Source of the DNA: Candidatus Methylomirabilota bacterium
GTDB lineage: Bacteria; Methylomirabilota; Methylomirabilia; Methylomirabilales; Methylomirabilaceae
Direction of reading: 5' to 3'
DNA: 64,000 nucleotides
Assembly: GCA_028870115.1 (NCBI GenBank)
Contig: JAGWQH010000102.1
Location: 35,788 to 99,787, forward strand
The translations under genes and the position numbers were made by a program. Each line of letters opens with the position of its first letter. The stretch's first letter is position 1. The notes beneath the pieces were generated by a model. The model was not told the DNA's origin. It worked only from the letters and a program-made list of their open reading frames with translations, and searched no databases. Positions 25,545 to 33,744 of this stretch are shown here, piece after piece.

Positions 25545-26468
25545 ATGCAGGCGGGACAGCTTGAGTTACAGGAAAGGCTCCAGGGACTCATCAAGGGGCA
25601 GGTCCTGAGCAGGGAGCCGCTCGCGTCGCACACCTACTTCCGGATCGGCGGCCCTGCCGAGGCGATGGCGTACCCTTCCGGCCTTGAAGATGTCAAGGCT
25701 TTGCTTAAGGTAGCACGGGGGGAGGCGATTCCTCTTCTGATCCTCGGTGGCGGCAGCAACATGCTGGTGTTAGACGGAGGGGTCAACGGCCTGGTCATAA
25801 ATCTCTCGCGAACCTTCCTGGAGATTGAAGTCTCCGGCGAACAGATCAGATGCGGGGCCGGCGTGCGGACAAGCCGTCTGCTGGCTCTCTCCACAATGAG
25901 AAGCCTGACAGGTCTCGAAGGGCTGACGGGTGTGCCGGGAACCGTTGGAGGGGCGATCAAGGGAAATGCCGGGACGCCCTTGGGCGCCATTGTTGATCAC
26001 CTTGACTGGATTCGCCTTGTGGACAGTGCGGGTGAGGAGCGGTTACTCACGCGGGAGGAACTCGGCGCGGGTTACAGACACTGCACCCTTCCGGCTGGTT
26101 CAGTGATTGTTGAAGCCTGCTTCACGCTCCGGCGCGCAAGGGCGGCAGAGATCAGGGGGACGATCTCGACGTTGCTGGTGAGGAGAAATCTGACGCAGCC
26201 CGTTGAGGTCAGGTCCGCAGGGTGCATCTTTAAGAACCCTCCGGGAGACTTCGCTGGGCGTTTGGTGGAGCATGTGGGACTCAAGGGGCTGCGGCGAGGA
26301 GGAGCACAGATCTCTGAGAAACACGGTAACTTCATCGTAAACCTTGGCGGGGCTATGGCCGCAGAGGTGCTTTGGCTGATCGAGCGAGCGAGAGCCGAGG
26401 TGATGGTCAAGACAGGAGTGGCGCTTGGACTGGAGATTCAGATCGTCGGATCACCCACCGCGGGCTGA
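25545..26468 (+). CDS. murB: UDP-N-acetylenolpyruvoylglucosamine reductase
   Basis: A 307-residue FAD-dependent reductase of the short type I/II series. The SHTYFRIGGPAEAM segment (about residues 28-41), LGGGSNMLV (about 67-75), GLEGLTGVPGTVGGAIKGNAG (FAD pyrophosphate loop, about 125-145) and the catalytic serine region AGCIFKNPPGDFAGRL (about 225-240) are present; the usual S before I/F is C here (AGCIFKNP), as in some families. The start is ATG 25545 behind a GGGGGAGGGGG purine tract. Confidence 0.95.
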   Translation: MQAGQLELQERLQGLIKGQVLSREPLASHTYFRIGGPAEAMAYPSGLEDVKALLKVARGEAIPLLILGGGSNMLVLDGGVNGLVINLSRTFLEIEVSGEQIRCGAGVRTSRLLALSTMRSLTGLEGLTGVPGTVGGAIKGNAGTPLGAIVDHLDWIRLVDSAGEERLLTREELGAGYRHCTLPAGSVIVEACFTLRRARAAEIRGTISTLLVRRNLTQPVEVRSAGCIFKNPPGDFAGRLVEHVGLKGLRRGGAQISEKHGNFIVNLGGAMAAEVLWLIERARAEVMVKTGVALGLEIQIVGSPTAG

Positions 26469-27327
26469 GGACAGTGTCGGGTTTCGTCCGAATCGCCGCT
26501 TCCTGAGACTGGTATCGCCGAGATCAGGATGGCGGAGGCGACGCGTGGCTCGCATAGGCTCGCGGTCCGGTTCGCGCCTGAGACGAGGCGTATGGACGAC
26601 CATCTTCTCTGTATTGCTGGTCGTGCTGGGATGGCTGGTCTGGCAGCAGGTTCCACACTCCATACCCATGCGCTATTTTCGAATCAATGGTCTCATCGTT
26701 GAAGGCAACCGCCGGGTACCTGCGGCGGCGATCATTGAGAGCTTGGGCCTGGCGTCTGATGCGAGCATTCTGGAGATCGATTTGCGGGCGCTCGCGGCGG
26801 CCGTCTTGCGTAATCCCTGGATCAAAACGGCCAGGGTGAGCAGGCGCCTTCCGGCAACCTTGCAGGTTCACGTATCGGAGCGCGTGCCACACGCCGTTGT
26901 GGTAGCCGATCGCGCCTACCTTGTCAGTGAGGATGGGCTGATCCTGCAGGAGGCGTCATCGGCGGAGATGTCGGACCTTCCGCTTCTAAGGCTTTACGCC
27001 GACCACCCGCTCGGGATGGGAGAGCGGATTGATCCCGTTCGCGTCGAACAGGGGATACGTCTGTGGCAGCGGTTTCATGAGGGCGCCTTGGGACCGGATG
27101 TGCAGGCGAGGGAGATCCAATTGAAAGGCGACGGGAGCTACACCGTCCTGCTGGGCCCGGGGTTGCCGTACCTGTATTTTGGAGAGGAAGATGGCGTGCA
27201 GCGGCAGTTAGATCGATTGGCGCGGGTACTTGAGACACGTAGGGCCACCCTGCGCGAGTTGGAATATGCCGATTTCCGGTTTGCCGATAAGGTGATCGTG
27301 AAGCCGCTTTCAAAGGGGAGCGTATGA
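26425..27327 (+). CDS. ftsQ: Cell division protein FtsQ/DivIB
   Basis: A protein of up to 300 residues with an arginine-rich cytoplasmic tail, a membrane segment (about residues 58-75 of this reading), a POTRA-type domain beginning at RYFRINGLIVEGNRRVP (about 88-104) and a FtsQ/DivIB domain. The start is uncertain. TTG 26425 has AGGAG at 26414-26418 but overlaps murB by 44 bases; GTG 26545 has GGAGG at 26534-26538 and leaves the membrane segment intact, with 260 residues. No ATG exists near either. Its stop overlaps the ftsA ATG. Confidence 0.88.
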   Translation: MDWRFRSSDHPPRAEDSVGFRPNRRFLRLVSPRSGWRRRRVARIGSRSGSRLRRGVWTTIFSVLLVVLGWLVWQQVPHSIPMRYFRINGLIVEGNRRVPAAAIIESLGLASDASILEIDLRALAAAVLRNPWIKTARVSRRLPATLQVHVSERVPHAVVVADRAYLVSEDGLILQEASSAEMSDLPLLRLYADHPLGMGERIDPVRVEQGIRLWQRFHEGALGPDVQAREIQLKGDGSYTVLLGPGLPYLYFGEEDGVQRQLDRLARVLETRRATLRELEYADFRFADKVIVKPLSKGSV

Positions 27328-28559
27328 CCGGAAAGGGCGAACTCGTGGCAGGGCTCGACATCGGTACGACCAAGATCTGCGTTATCGTCGCTGAAGTAAC
27401 GGAAAACGGAGTCGAAATCGTCGGATGCGGGATCAGTCCATCGCAGGGCCTGAAGAAGGGTGTCGTCGTCAACATCGATGTGACCGTTGAGTCGATCCGA
27501 CAAGCGGTCGAGGCAGCGGAGGCGATGGCGGGAGTCGCCCTGGATTCCGCATTTGTGGGGATTGCCGGAAGCCACATCAAGGGGATCAACAGCCGGGGGG
27601 TCGTCGCCATCTCCGGCAAGAACCAGGAGGTGACGCAGGCTGACGTCGATCGGGTCATCGAGGCGGCTAAGGCTATCACGCTGCCCGCCGATCGCCGAGT
27701 GATTCACATCATTCCTCAGGAGTTTATCATCGACGACCAAGGAGGGGTAAGAGAACCGGTCGGGATGAGCGGCTGCCGGCTTGAGGCCGAGATCCATATC
27801 GTGACGGGCGCCATCGCCTCGGCAGAAAACATCATCAAGTGTGCGAACAGGGCCGGGCTGGAGGTGCGGGACATCGTGCTGCAGCCGCTGGCTTCCAGTG
27901 AAGCGACGCTGACCGCGGACGAGAAAGATCTGGGGGTGATTCTGATCGATATCGGCGGGGGAACCTCGGATATCGCCGTCTTCGTAGATGGCAGTATCCG
28001 CCACACGGCGGTGCTGCCGCTGGGTGGCGACCATCTGACCCATGACATTGCCATCGGACTCAGGACGCCTCCGCAGTGCGCCGAGGAGATCAAACGCCGG
28101 TATGGTTGCGCGCTGACCTCCCTCGCGGGGAGCGAGGAGGTGGTGGAGGTTCCGAGCGTCGGCGGCCGTAAGCCCCGCCTGCTCTCGCGGCAGATGTTGT
28201 GCGAGATCGTTCAGCCAAGGGTGGAGGAGATCTTCATGCATGCGGGTCTGGAAGTGCGGCGGGCCGGGTTGATGCAGCAGGTTGCCGCGGGAATTGTGGT
28301 GACCGGCGGATCGTCGGCAATGGCGGGTGTGCCTGAGCTGGCTGAGCAGCTCTTCGACCTGCCGGTACGGCTGGGGATACCATCCGGCGTGGGCGGCCTG
28401 AAGGAAGTAGTCAGCTCGCCGATGCATGCGACCGGTGTGGGCCTGGTGCTGTACGGCGCGGCGCATCTGAATCAGCATCGGTTCAACAGATCATCGGAGC
28501 GAAGCCTGGTAGATAAGATCATCAATCGGATGAGGCAGTGGTTTAGCGATTTCCTGTGA
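27324..28559 (+). CDS. ftsA: Cell division protein FtsA
   Basis: A 411-residue actin-like ATPase that tethers FtsZ to the membrane. GLDIGTTKICVIV (about residues 10-22) is phosphate loop 1, the 1C domain follows, IDIGGGTSDIAVF (about 210-222) is phosphate loop 2, and VVTGGSSAMAG (about 328-338) the adenosine site. The C-terminus IINRMRQWFSDFL is an amphipathic membrane-targeting helix. ATG 27324 overlaps the ftsQ stop. Confidence 0.97.
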   Translation: MTGKGELVAGLDIGTTKICVIVAEVTENGVEIVGCGISPSQGLKKGVVVNIDVTVESIRQAVEAAEAMAGVALDSAFVGIAGSHIKGINSRGVVAISGKNQEVTQADVDRVIEAAKAITLPADRRVIHIIPQEFIIDDQGGVREPVGMSGCRLEAEIHIVTGAIASAENIIKCANRAGLEVRDIVLQPLASSEATLTADEKDLGVILIDIGGGTSDIAVFVDGSIRHTAVLPLGGDHLTHDIAIGLRTPPQCAEEIKRRYGCALTSLAGSEEVVEVPSVGGRKPRLLSRQMLCEIVQPRVEEIFMHAGLEVRRAGLMQQVAAGIVVTGGSSAMAGVPELAEQLFDLPVRLGIPSGVGGLKEVVSSPMHATGVGLVLYGAAHLNQHRFNRSSERSLVDKIINRMRQWFSDFL

Positions 28560-28598
28560 GACCCAATATCCAACAACGGCTTTCGAGGGGAGGTGGAG

Positions 28599-29777
28599 AT
28601 GCCATTTGCGCTGGAGATCGACGCTGAGCACGCGGCTAAGATTAAGGTGATCGGAGTTGGGGGCGGGGGGTCCAATGCGGTGAGTCGGATGTCGGCATCG
28701 GAGTTCACCGGCGTTGAGTTTTTTGTGGTGAATACCGACACCCAGGCGCTCAAGATGTCTCCGGTGGACACCAAGCTTCAGATCGGTGCCAACGTCACGA
28801 GGGGTCTGGGGGCGGGGGCGAATCCGGAGATCGGGCGACAAGCGGCGCTTGAAGATACCGACAAGATCCTGAGCCTCCTGGAAGGCGCGGATATGGTGTT
28901 TATCACCGCCGGGCTGGGGGGAGGGACAGGAACCGGCGCCGCGCCTATCATCGCGAATCTCGCCAAGGAGCTAGGTATTCTGACAGTCGGGGTGGTGACC
29001 AAGCCATTTGCGTTTGAGGGCAAGGTTCGAGAGACTCACGCCTCCCGGGGGCTTACTGCGCTGTGTGAGAGCGTCGATACCTTGATCACCATCCCGAATC
29101 AACGGTTGCTACAGGTCGTAGAGCGACAGACCTCGCTGAGCGATGCCTTCAGGGTTGCCGACGACGTGTTGCGCCAGGCGGTGCAGGGGATTGCGAACCT
29201 CATCGTGGTGCCGGGTCTGATCAACCTGGACTTTGCCGATGTCAAGACCATTATGTCAGAGCGTGGGATCGCTATGATGGGGATCGGCGTTGCGTCGGGA
29301 GAGAACGCGGCCTCGGAAGCCGCCGCAACGGCGATCAACAGCCCGCTTCTGGAAAACGTCTGTATCGACGGCGCCAGAGGCGTTCTCATTAATATCACCG
29401 GTGGTCCGGCGCTCTCGCTGTACGAGGTGAATGAAGCCAGCTCCACGATCTGTAAGTCAGCCCATCAGGATGCCAATATCATTTTCGGAGCGGTGATCGA
29501 CGAATCGCTGAAAGATAGTGTTTGCGTGACGGTGATTGCCACCGGGTTTGAGGCCGCTACCTCGGTGAGAGAGGAAGGGTCTTCAAAAAACATGGTCGAA
29601 ATGAAGGCGTACGCAGCCAAGGCCGCGGAGCGCAGCGGCTTTTTCAGAAAGCGTGGAACGAACGGGCGCGAGACGTCCGACGAGCAGTTCAATCCCCGCG
29701 ACCTGGAACTCAGACCCCCGGACCTTGACGGGGACGAGTTGGATATCCCGACCTTTTTGCGGCGCCAGGCCGACTAG
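28599..29777 (+). CDS. ftsZ: Cell division protein FtsZ
   Basis: A 392-residue tubulin-like GTPase forming the division ring. The nucleotide site is [14 protein letters not shown] (about residues 15-28), the tubulin signature [10 protein letters not shown] (about 106-115), and the T7 loop [11 protein letters not shown] (about 208-218). A poorly conserved linker leads to the C-terminal peptide DIPTFLRRQ, the docking site for FtsA and other partners. ATG 28599 is preferred over GTG 28593 because the latter lies in the GGGGAGGT ribosome site. Confidence 0.97.
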   Translation: MPFALEIDAEHAAKIKVIGVGGGGSNAVSRMSASEFTGVEFFVVNTDTQALKMSPVDTKLQIGANVTRGLGAGANPEIGRQAALEDTDKILSLLEGADMVFITAGLGGGTGTGAAPIIANLAKELGILTVGVVTKPFAFEGKVRETHASRGLTALCESVDTLITIPNQRLLQVVERQTSLSDAFRVADDVLRQAVQGIANLIVVPGLINLDFADVKTIMSERGIAMMGIGVASGENAASEAAATAINSPLLENVCIDGARGVLINITGGPALSLYEVNEASSTICKSAHQDANIIFGAVIDESLKDSVCVTVIATGFEAATSVREEGSSKNMVEMKAYAAKAAERSGFFRKRGTNGRETSDEQFNPRDLELRPPDLDGDELDIPTFLRRQAD

Positions 29778-29830
29778 CGATTCCGGAAAAGCTCCTCCTC
29801 GAAGCGTCCCATGGAAGGGAGGATAGGTCA

Positions 29831-30070
29831 ATGAGGCGACTCAGCAAACTGTTTCAGATATTTCTATCTTCAGGCAGATCGATGGCTACCTGTCCGCACT
29901 GCTTGTTGCCGATCGGCGGATCGGAGAACGTCTGTCCGAACTGCCGTCGGCTGTTGCGGTTTGAGGGGATCGCAGAGCTCCGGGCGAATAGCCGTCCGGA
30001 CGGATCACGTCTTGCGGCAGCGCATGCAGGGGCAGGAGGTCAAGAAGGGCAAGCTTGGCGGAACGGGTAA
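29831..30070 (+). CDS. Small zinc-ribbon protein between ftsZ and yggS
   Basis: A 79-residue unrecognised protein with two CxxC knuckles, CPHC and CPNC, at about residues 21-24 and 36-39, spaced as in a zinc ribbon. The start ATG 29831 has GGAGGAT 8 bases upstream; an internal ATG at 29882 would start just before the first knuckle. It overlaps yggS by 16 bases, so it is likely coupled to it. The tail after the ribbon is low complexity. Function is unknown. Confidence 0.6.
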   Translation: MRRLSKLFQIFLSSGRSMATCPHCLLPIGGSENVCPNCRRLLRFEGIAELRANSRPDGSRLAAAHAGAGGQEGQAWRNG

Positions 30071-30753
30071 AAGATCGGATTGAGCAGGTAATGCGACGGA
30101 TGGCCGACGCGGCCCGTTGCGCTGGTCGGGATCCTGGTGAGGTGGAGCTGGTTGCGGTTACCAAGACCGTGCCGGTTCCCCGTATCCGGGAGGCGGTCGA
30201 TGCCGGCGTAACGACACTGGGCGAGAATCGGGTCCAGGAGGCTGCAGATAAGATTACTCTTCTGAGTTCGCTCCCGGTCAGATGGCACTTGATCGGTCAT
30301 TTACAGACGAATAAGAGTCGGCCTGCCGCGGAGCTGTTCGAACTGATCCATTCGCTTGACTCTGTGAAGTTGGCTGCTGCCCTGGACCGCCACGGGGCTG
30401 CCTTAGCGAAGCAGGTCCGGGTGCTCATAGAGGTCAACCTTGAAGGCGAACCGAGCAAGACCGGTATTCTCGAACAGGACCTTTTGCCGCTGCTCCAGGC
30501 TTGCCAGCAGTATACACATCTGGCTATCGAAGGCCTGATGGCCATCCCGCCATTTCGCAGGAATCCTCAGGACGTCCGGCCGTTCTTTCGCAAACTTCGG
30601 CTGCTACGAGATCAGGCGGCTAGAGCCTGTCCGGAATACCCGCTCCGCCACCTCTCCATGGGGATGAGCCACGATTACGAGATCGCCATCGAAGAGGGGG
30701 CCACGCTGGTTCGAGTCGGCACAGCGATCTTTGAAGCACGCCCTCAGGGCTGA
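30055..30753 (+). CDS. yggS: YggS family pyridoxal phosphate enzyme (PLP homeostasis)
   Basis: A 232-residue single-domain alanine-racemase-fold protein. VELVAVTKTVP (about residues 29-39) holds the PLP lysine, FGENRVQEA is represented by LGENRVQEA (about 56-64), WHLIGHLQTNK (about 76-86) and SMGMSHDYEIAIEEGATLVRVG fix the family. TTG 30055 is chosen because the family N-terminal helix begins there; ATG 30091 would truncate it. It ends the dcw unit. Its usual partners proC, yggT and yggU are 25 kb away. Confidence 0.94.
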   Translation: MAERVKDRIEQVMRRMADAARCAGRDPGEVELVAVTKTVPVPRIREAVDAGVTTLGENRVQEAADKITLLSSLPVRWHLIGHLQTNKSRPAAELFELIHSLDSVKLAAALDRHGAALAKQVRVLIEVNLEGEPSKTGILEQDLLPLLQACQQYTHLAIEGLMAIPPFRRNPQDVRPFFRKLRLLRDQAARACPEYPLRHLSMGMSHDYEIAIEEGATLVRVGTAIFEARPQG

Positions 30754-30833
30754 TGACGCGGCGGCCTTATTGGGCTCTTTGAGAAAGTCGTGGGTATAGA
30801 ATAGAATGGATGCGGAAAGGACTGGAGCATGCG

Positions 30834-31130
30834 ATGAAGCGTGATGAGGCGCTGAAAACCCTGGCCGAGCATCGGGAAGAGCTACGGCAGCGGTTTGGCG
30901 TGAAGTCGCTGGCGCTGTTTGGCTCGGTCGTGCGTGATGAAGCTACTGAAACCAGCGACGTCGATTTGTTGGTGGAGTTTGACCGGCCAGTGGGTCTCCT
31001 TCACGTCATCGGGACGGAGCAGTATCTCGAAAAGCTGCTTAGCGTGAATAAGGTTGATCTCGTCCTGACGCGGGCCGTCCTGCCGGAATTCAAGGACGGC
31101 ATCCTCGCGGAAGCCATTAATGCCTTCTAA
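30834..31130 (+). CDS. mntA: MntA-type nucleotidyltransferase antitoxin
   Basis: A 98-residue minimal nucleotidyltransferase. The active site FGSVVRDEATETSDVDLLVE (about residues 27-46) has the GSxxR and DxD elements of the MNT family. ATG 30834 has GGAG 7 bases upstream; ATG 30810 is possible. Its 3' end overlaps the HepT gene by 11 bases. In known MntA/HepT pairs the MNT protein neutralises HepT by adding AMP groups; that role is assigned here by family and linkage. Confidence 0.88.
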   Translation: MKRDEALKTLAEHREELRQRFGVKSLALFGSVVRDEATETSDVDLLVEFDRPVGLLHVIGTEQYLEKLLSVNKVDLVLTRAVLPEFKDGILAEAINAF

Positions 31131-31473
31131 GTCCCAAGGTTGGAAGATTCGGATTCGGCATATCCTGGATGCTATCGCAGAGACGCGGAGCTATATCAGT
31201 GGCATGAGCTACGATCAGTTTTGCGAAGACGCGAAGACGCTGAAGGCCGTTATGTGGAATCTGACGATTATCGGCGAAGCCGCCAGACACATCCCGCCAA
31301 CCGTCGAGGCAGCTTATCCCGAGATCCCATGGCCACAGATACGTGGCATGCGAAACCGCATCGTTCATGGTTACGAGCAGATCGATTGGGAAATTGTCTG
31401 GAAGGCGGTTCAGGAAGAGTTGCCGCCCTTGGTCCCTCTGTTCGAGAAGATACTACGCATAGCACCCGACTAG
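31120..31473 (+). CDS. hepT: HepT-like HEPN ribonuclease toxin
   Basis: A 117-residue all-alpha DUF86/HEPN protein. The catalytic R-x4-H-x-Y motif is RNRIVHGY at residues 78-85 (R78, H83, Y85), intact. The tyrosine is the residue AMPylated by MntA in characterised pairs. It begins inside the antitoxin gene. The order is antitoxin first, toxin second. The pair marks the left edge of the accessory island. Confidence 0.9.
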   Translation: MPSKSQGWKIRIRHILDAIAETRSYISGMSYDQFCEDAKTLKAVMWNLTIIGEAARHIPPTVEAAYPEIPWPQIRGMRNRIVHGYEQIDWEIVWKAVQEELPPLVPLFEKILRIAPD

Positions 31474-31692
31474 GGTGTGGCGCAGCCCATTTTCTTAAAG
31501 GTGCCCACACGAGCCGGCCCGTCCGCGCCAATTCCTTGGTATAATCCCCCACGGGCACTTCCGGAAATCGTGTGGGTATGGCAGGAGTTGGAACGACCTT
31601 ATCGGTGCCGGGAGGGAACACGGCACCCGAATGAGTTATCGAAGGAATGTCGGAAGGCTACGGCCTGTCAGAGATTCGTAAACGTCTCTTCT

Positions 31693-32760
31693 TCATGGAC
31701 ACGCCTTTTTCTCCTTTTTACCTCCCTTTTGATGTCTTTCTCTTTTCTGTTCCTTTTTATCTGGAGATCTAAAAAAGGGTGCATTATTTTTATGTTGTGA
31801 TGAAGCATGTGTTCTAAGGTAGGATACTGCTTTGCTTGGGTACTCTGCCGCCAGTGACGCGGCGAGGAAGATTTTATCGTTTTCATCACGAATGGGAAAT
31901 ATGGCTGAACGGTAGAGAGTCGTCGCAAGCGCGCGGAGTTCACGGGTCGTCATGCAGAGCAATTGGTTAACAAGGTCTTCATGGATGGGTTTTGAGGTTG
32001 TTACGAAACGTTTGGACGTTTTCATGTTGACTTCCACAATCACAACGCGCTCGAGATCCTCGCTTTCGAAGCCCGCACTTTTCCAATAAACTTGGGACTG
32101 CATGTTGAAGACCCAGGGATCATCATCCCCTGCGCTGGCAATACCATCGCGAAGATCACGCGTGATACCAGCACGCGCTGATCGCGATTCGGACGGAGTG
32201 AATCGCTCACCGGTTGCCTTATAGATTCGAAGTACGCCTCCGCTCGAACAGCCGGAAAGCATACGCTCATACAAGTCGTCGTAAAACACCCGTTCACCGG
32301 GATATCGGTCGATCAGCATACTTCCGGTATGGTGGGGGCAGACGATGCTTACGTACTCGGCGGTTGGCAGTTCGGCAAGGAAGTCGTCCCCCTCTGGATC
32401 CCCGATGTGGTCATACTCGTCGAGCCAATACTGCAGGGCGTGCTCCAACCACGGGCTGAGCGTCTCGCGGATCTCCGTGGTGCTCAGACTCGCCATCTGC
32501 TGGGCGTGCTCGCGACCATAGAAGTCGCGAGCAAGGCGCTCTCGTGCCGAGGCCGAGCCCGCGAAGAAGAAGTCCGCACGCTCCTTGGCGATGTCCTTGC
32601 GGCTCCGCAGGATCTTTCGCCAGTGGGTCGCGAATGCTGAAACTACGCGCTGCCGCGCAAGTTCAAGGTGTCTTATTGAAGAGCGACTTGCACGGCGCAT
32701 GAATGATTCTTCCTGAACTGCAACGACCCTCGCACCCTTTTTTCGTCTCACAATGAACAT
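31693..32760 (-). CDS. Unrecognised 355-residue protein
   Basis: I do not recognise this protein. It is mostly alpha-helical by composition, with a basic N-terminus and a lysine/arginine-rich tail (final 25 residues, K-E-K-rich). A hydrophilic middle has many D/E pairs; no membrane segment or signal peptide is seen. The VVIVEVNMKTSKRF segment (about residues 239-252) resembles a beta strand pair. ATG 32760 has no good ribosome site; ATG 32700 has AGGAAG and may be the true start. It lies 57 bases downstream of another unknown gene on the same strand, in a stretch with lower GC than its neighbours, which suggests acquired DNA. Confidence 0.6.
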   Translation of the reverse strand: MFIVRRKKGARVVAVQEESFMRRASRSSIRHLELARQRVVSAFATHWRKILRSRKDIAKERADFFFAGSASARERLARDFYGREHAQQMASLSTTEIRETLSPWLEHALQYWLDEYDHIGDPEGDDFLAELPTAEYVSIVCPHHTGSMLIDRYPGERVFYDDLYERMLSGCSSGGVLRIYKATGERFTPSESRSARAGITRDLRDGIASAGDDDPWVFNMQSQVYWKSAGFESEDLERVVIVEVNMKTSKRFVTTSKPIHEDLVNQLLCMTTRELRALATTLYRSAIFPIRDENDKIFLAASLAAEYPSKAVSYLRTHASSQHKNNAPFFRSPDKKEQKRERHQKGGKKEKKACP

Positions 32761-32817
32761 CAGGACATGAATGGGTTCGGCAGCTGTATTTCCTTGCCAT
32801 CGCGCAAGCGATATGCC

Positions 32818-33099
32818 TCAGAGCGTGGTCTTACCATCCCGCTTTAATTCGAGCAATGCGCGGAGACCACGATAGAAGCATTCTTTGCGATAGGCCAACT
32901 CCCAATCGCGGAGAGGCTCGACTGCGTCAAGGCTGTTGTCGTGAAGAAGCTCGGCGAGTAGCTCTTCCCGATTCTTGCGTGATTCCTTCGATCGGTCGAT
33001 CCACGATGCGGGAATGTTGGTGCCTTGGGCCAGAAGCAAAAGGTATGCTTCGGCAACGCTTCCGTCCGACTCCTGGAAAAGTCTTGCTTCTCGTGGCAT
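32818..33099 (-). CDS. Unrecognised 93-residue protein
   Basis: A small, acidic to neutral, helical protein with no motif I recognise. It is rich in L, E and R, with one W-E-L-A-Y segment near residue 67. ATG 33099 is preceded by a weak AGGTAGGG-type site. It is probably cotranscribed with the 355-residue gene that follows 57 bases downstream. Its place beside a toxin-antitoxin pair and an insertion sequence makes a defence or mobile function possible, but nothing in the protein shows this. Confidence 0.5.
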   Translation of the reverse strand: MPREARLFQESDGSVAEAYLLLLAQGTNIPASWIDRSKESRKNREELLAELLHDNSLDAVEPLRDWELAYRKECFYRGLRALLELKRDGKTTL

Positions 33100-33233
33100 G
33101 TAGACCCTACCTCGCTTCGCTTCTGTAACCGTGTTCTTACATCAGGTCATTGAATTTCGACCAGCTAAGCTTGTAGCCATACTTGATCCCCGACGGAAAC
33201 CAGACTACGGCACCACGCGAGATGTGTAAAGCT

Positions 33234-33386
33234 CTTATTGAGTCTAGCATAAGTAATGGTACACGAATTACACACTTACCCGTTCGGCCTGAGCCTGTCG
33301 AAGGCTGATCCGTTCAGGGTTCGACTGGCTCACCACGAACGGAATGAAGACATCCGCTGTTGCATTACTTATGCAAGATTCAATAG
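33234..33386. repeat. Imperfect inverted repeat enclosing a REP-like palindrome
   Basis: The left arm at 33234-33258 and the right arm at 33363-33386 share TTATTGA/TCAATAG ends and an identical 12-base core GCATAAGTAATG/CATTACTTATGC. A shared GGCACCAC lies further out on both sides (33210 and 33391 regions). Between the arms sits the palindrome at 33281-33342. The arrangement looks like an element with about 24-bp ends. Each arm ends in an in-frame LA-stop sequence, so the arms may be inverted copies of a gene 3' end. Confidence 0.55.
33281..33342. repeat. REP-like palindrome
   Basis: CGTTCGGCCTGAGCCTGTCG at its left end and a rearranged match to its reverse complement (TTCGACTGGCTCACCACGAACGG) at its right end. 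The same word family recurs at 35216-35237 and 35331-35354, on the other side of the insertion sequence. This is a dispersed intergenic repeat type, not coding DNA. Confidence 0.65.
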
Positions 33387-33476
33387 TGTGGTGCCATCCG
33401 CTCTAACGTCGAAAATTGCGTCAGCACGACCGAGTTCGCGAGTTGGCAAAGTGATGTCCACTTCGTGTGCAGCCAT
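33369..33476 (-). pseudogene. Truncated 35-residue reading frame
   Basis: A short frame opening MAAHEVDITLPTRELGRADA and ending in TTLLNLA with a stop inside the right arm of the 33234-33386 inverted repeat. The style (beta-rich, D-V-R-A-D-G turn) is that of a longer beta-sandwich-like protein cut short by the repeat. There is no clear ribosome site. The rest of 33100-33740 shows no other supportable gene; a plus-strand frame at 33256-33594 is repeat-derived. Confidence 0.3.
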
Positions 33477-33744
33477 ACGAGACTCTAAGTCGCTTATCAA
33501 GCGCGACGCCGAGGACTACGGCGTAAGCCTGCGGGTGAAGACGCTCATTGCGCGGGGTTTTGAGGGTGCGAAAACCCTCAATAAAGCCGAATGATCTTCC
33601 GCGCTGATTGCTACGGGCGTAAATAAGTATCTACCTCCTGAAACTACCGGGCTGCTCAAAAAAGCATAGGCCGAAGTATTGAACAGGTGGCTGAACGTGT
33701 CAAGAATTTTACGTCTTCCGAAAATTGTGTGGGTGACTCACTAC

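Noticed and set aside
27138..28478. 446-codon minus-strand frame
   Set aside because: Shadow of ftsQ and ftsA; histidine/glutamine/arginine-rich with no motif.
31504..31576. CCCACACGA...TCGTGTGGG inverted pair and a TATAAT at about 31538 as a promoter/operator
   Set aside because: The arms are 55 bases apart, no -35 box fits, and no plus-strand gene follows.
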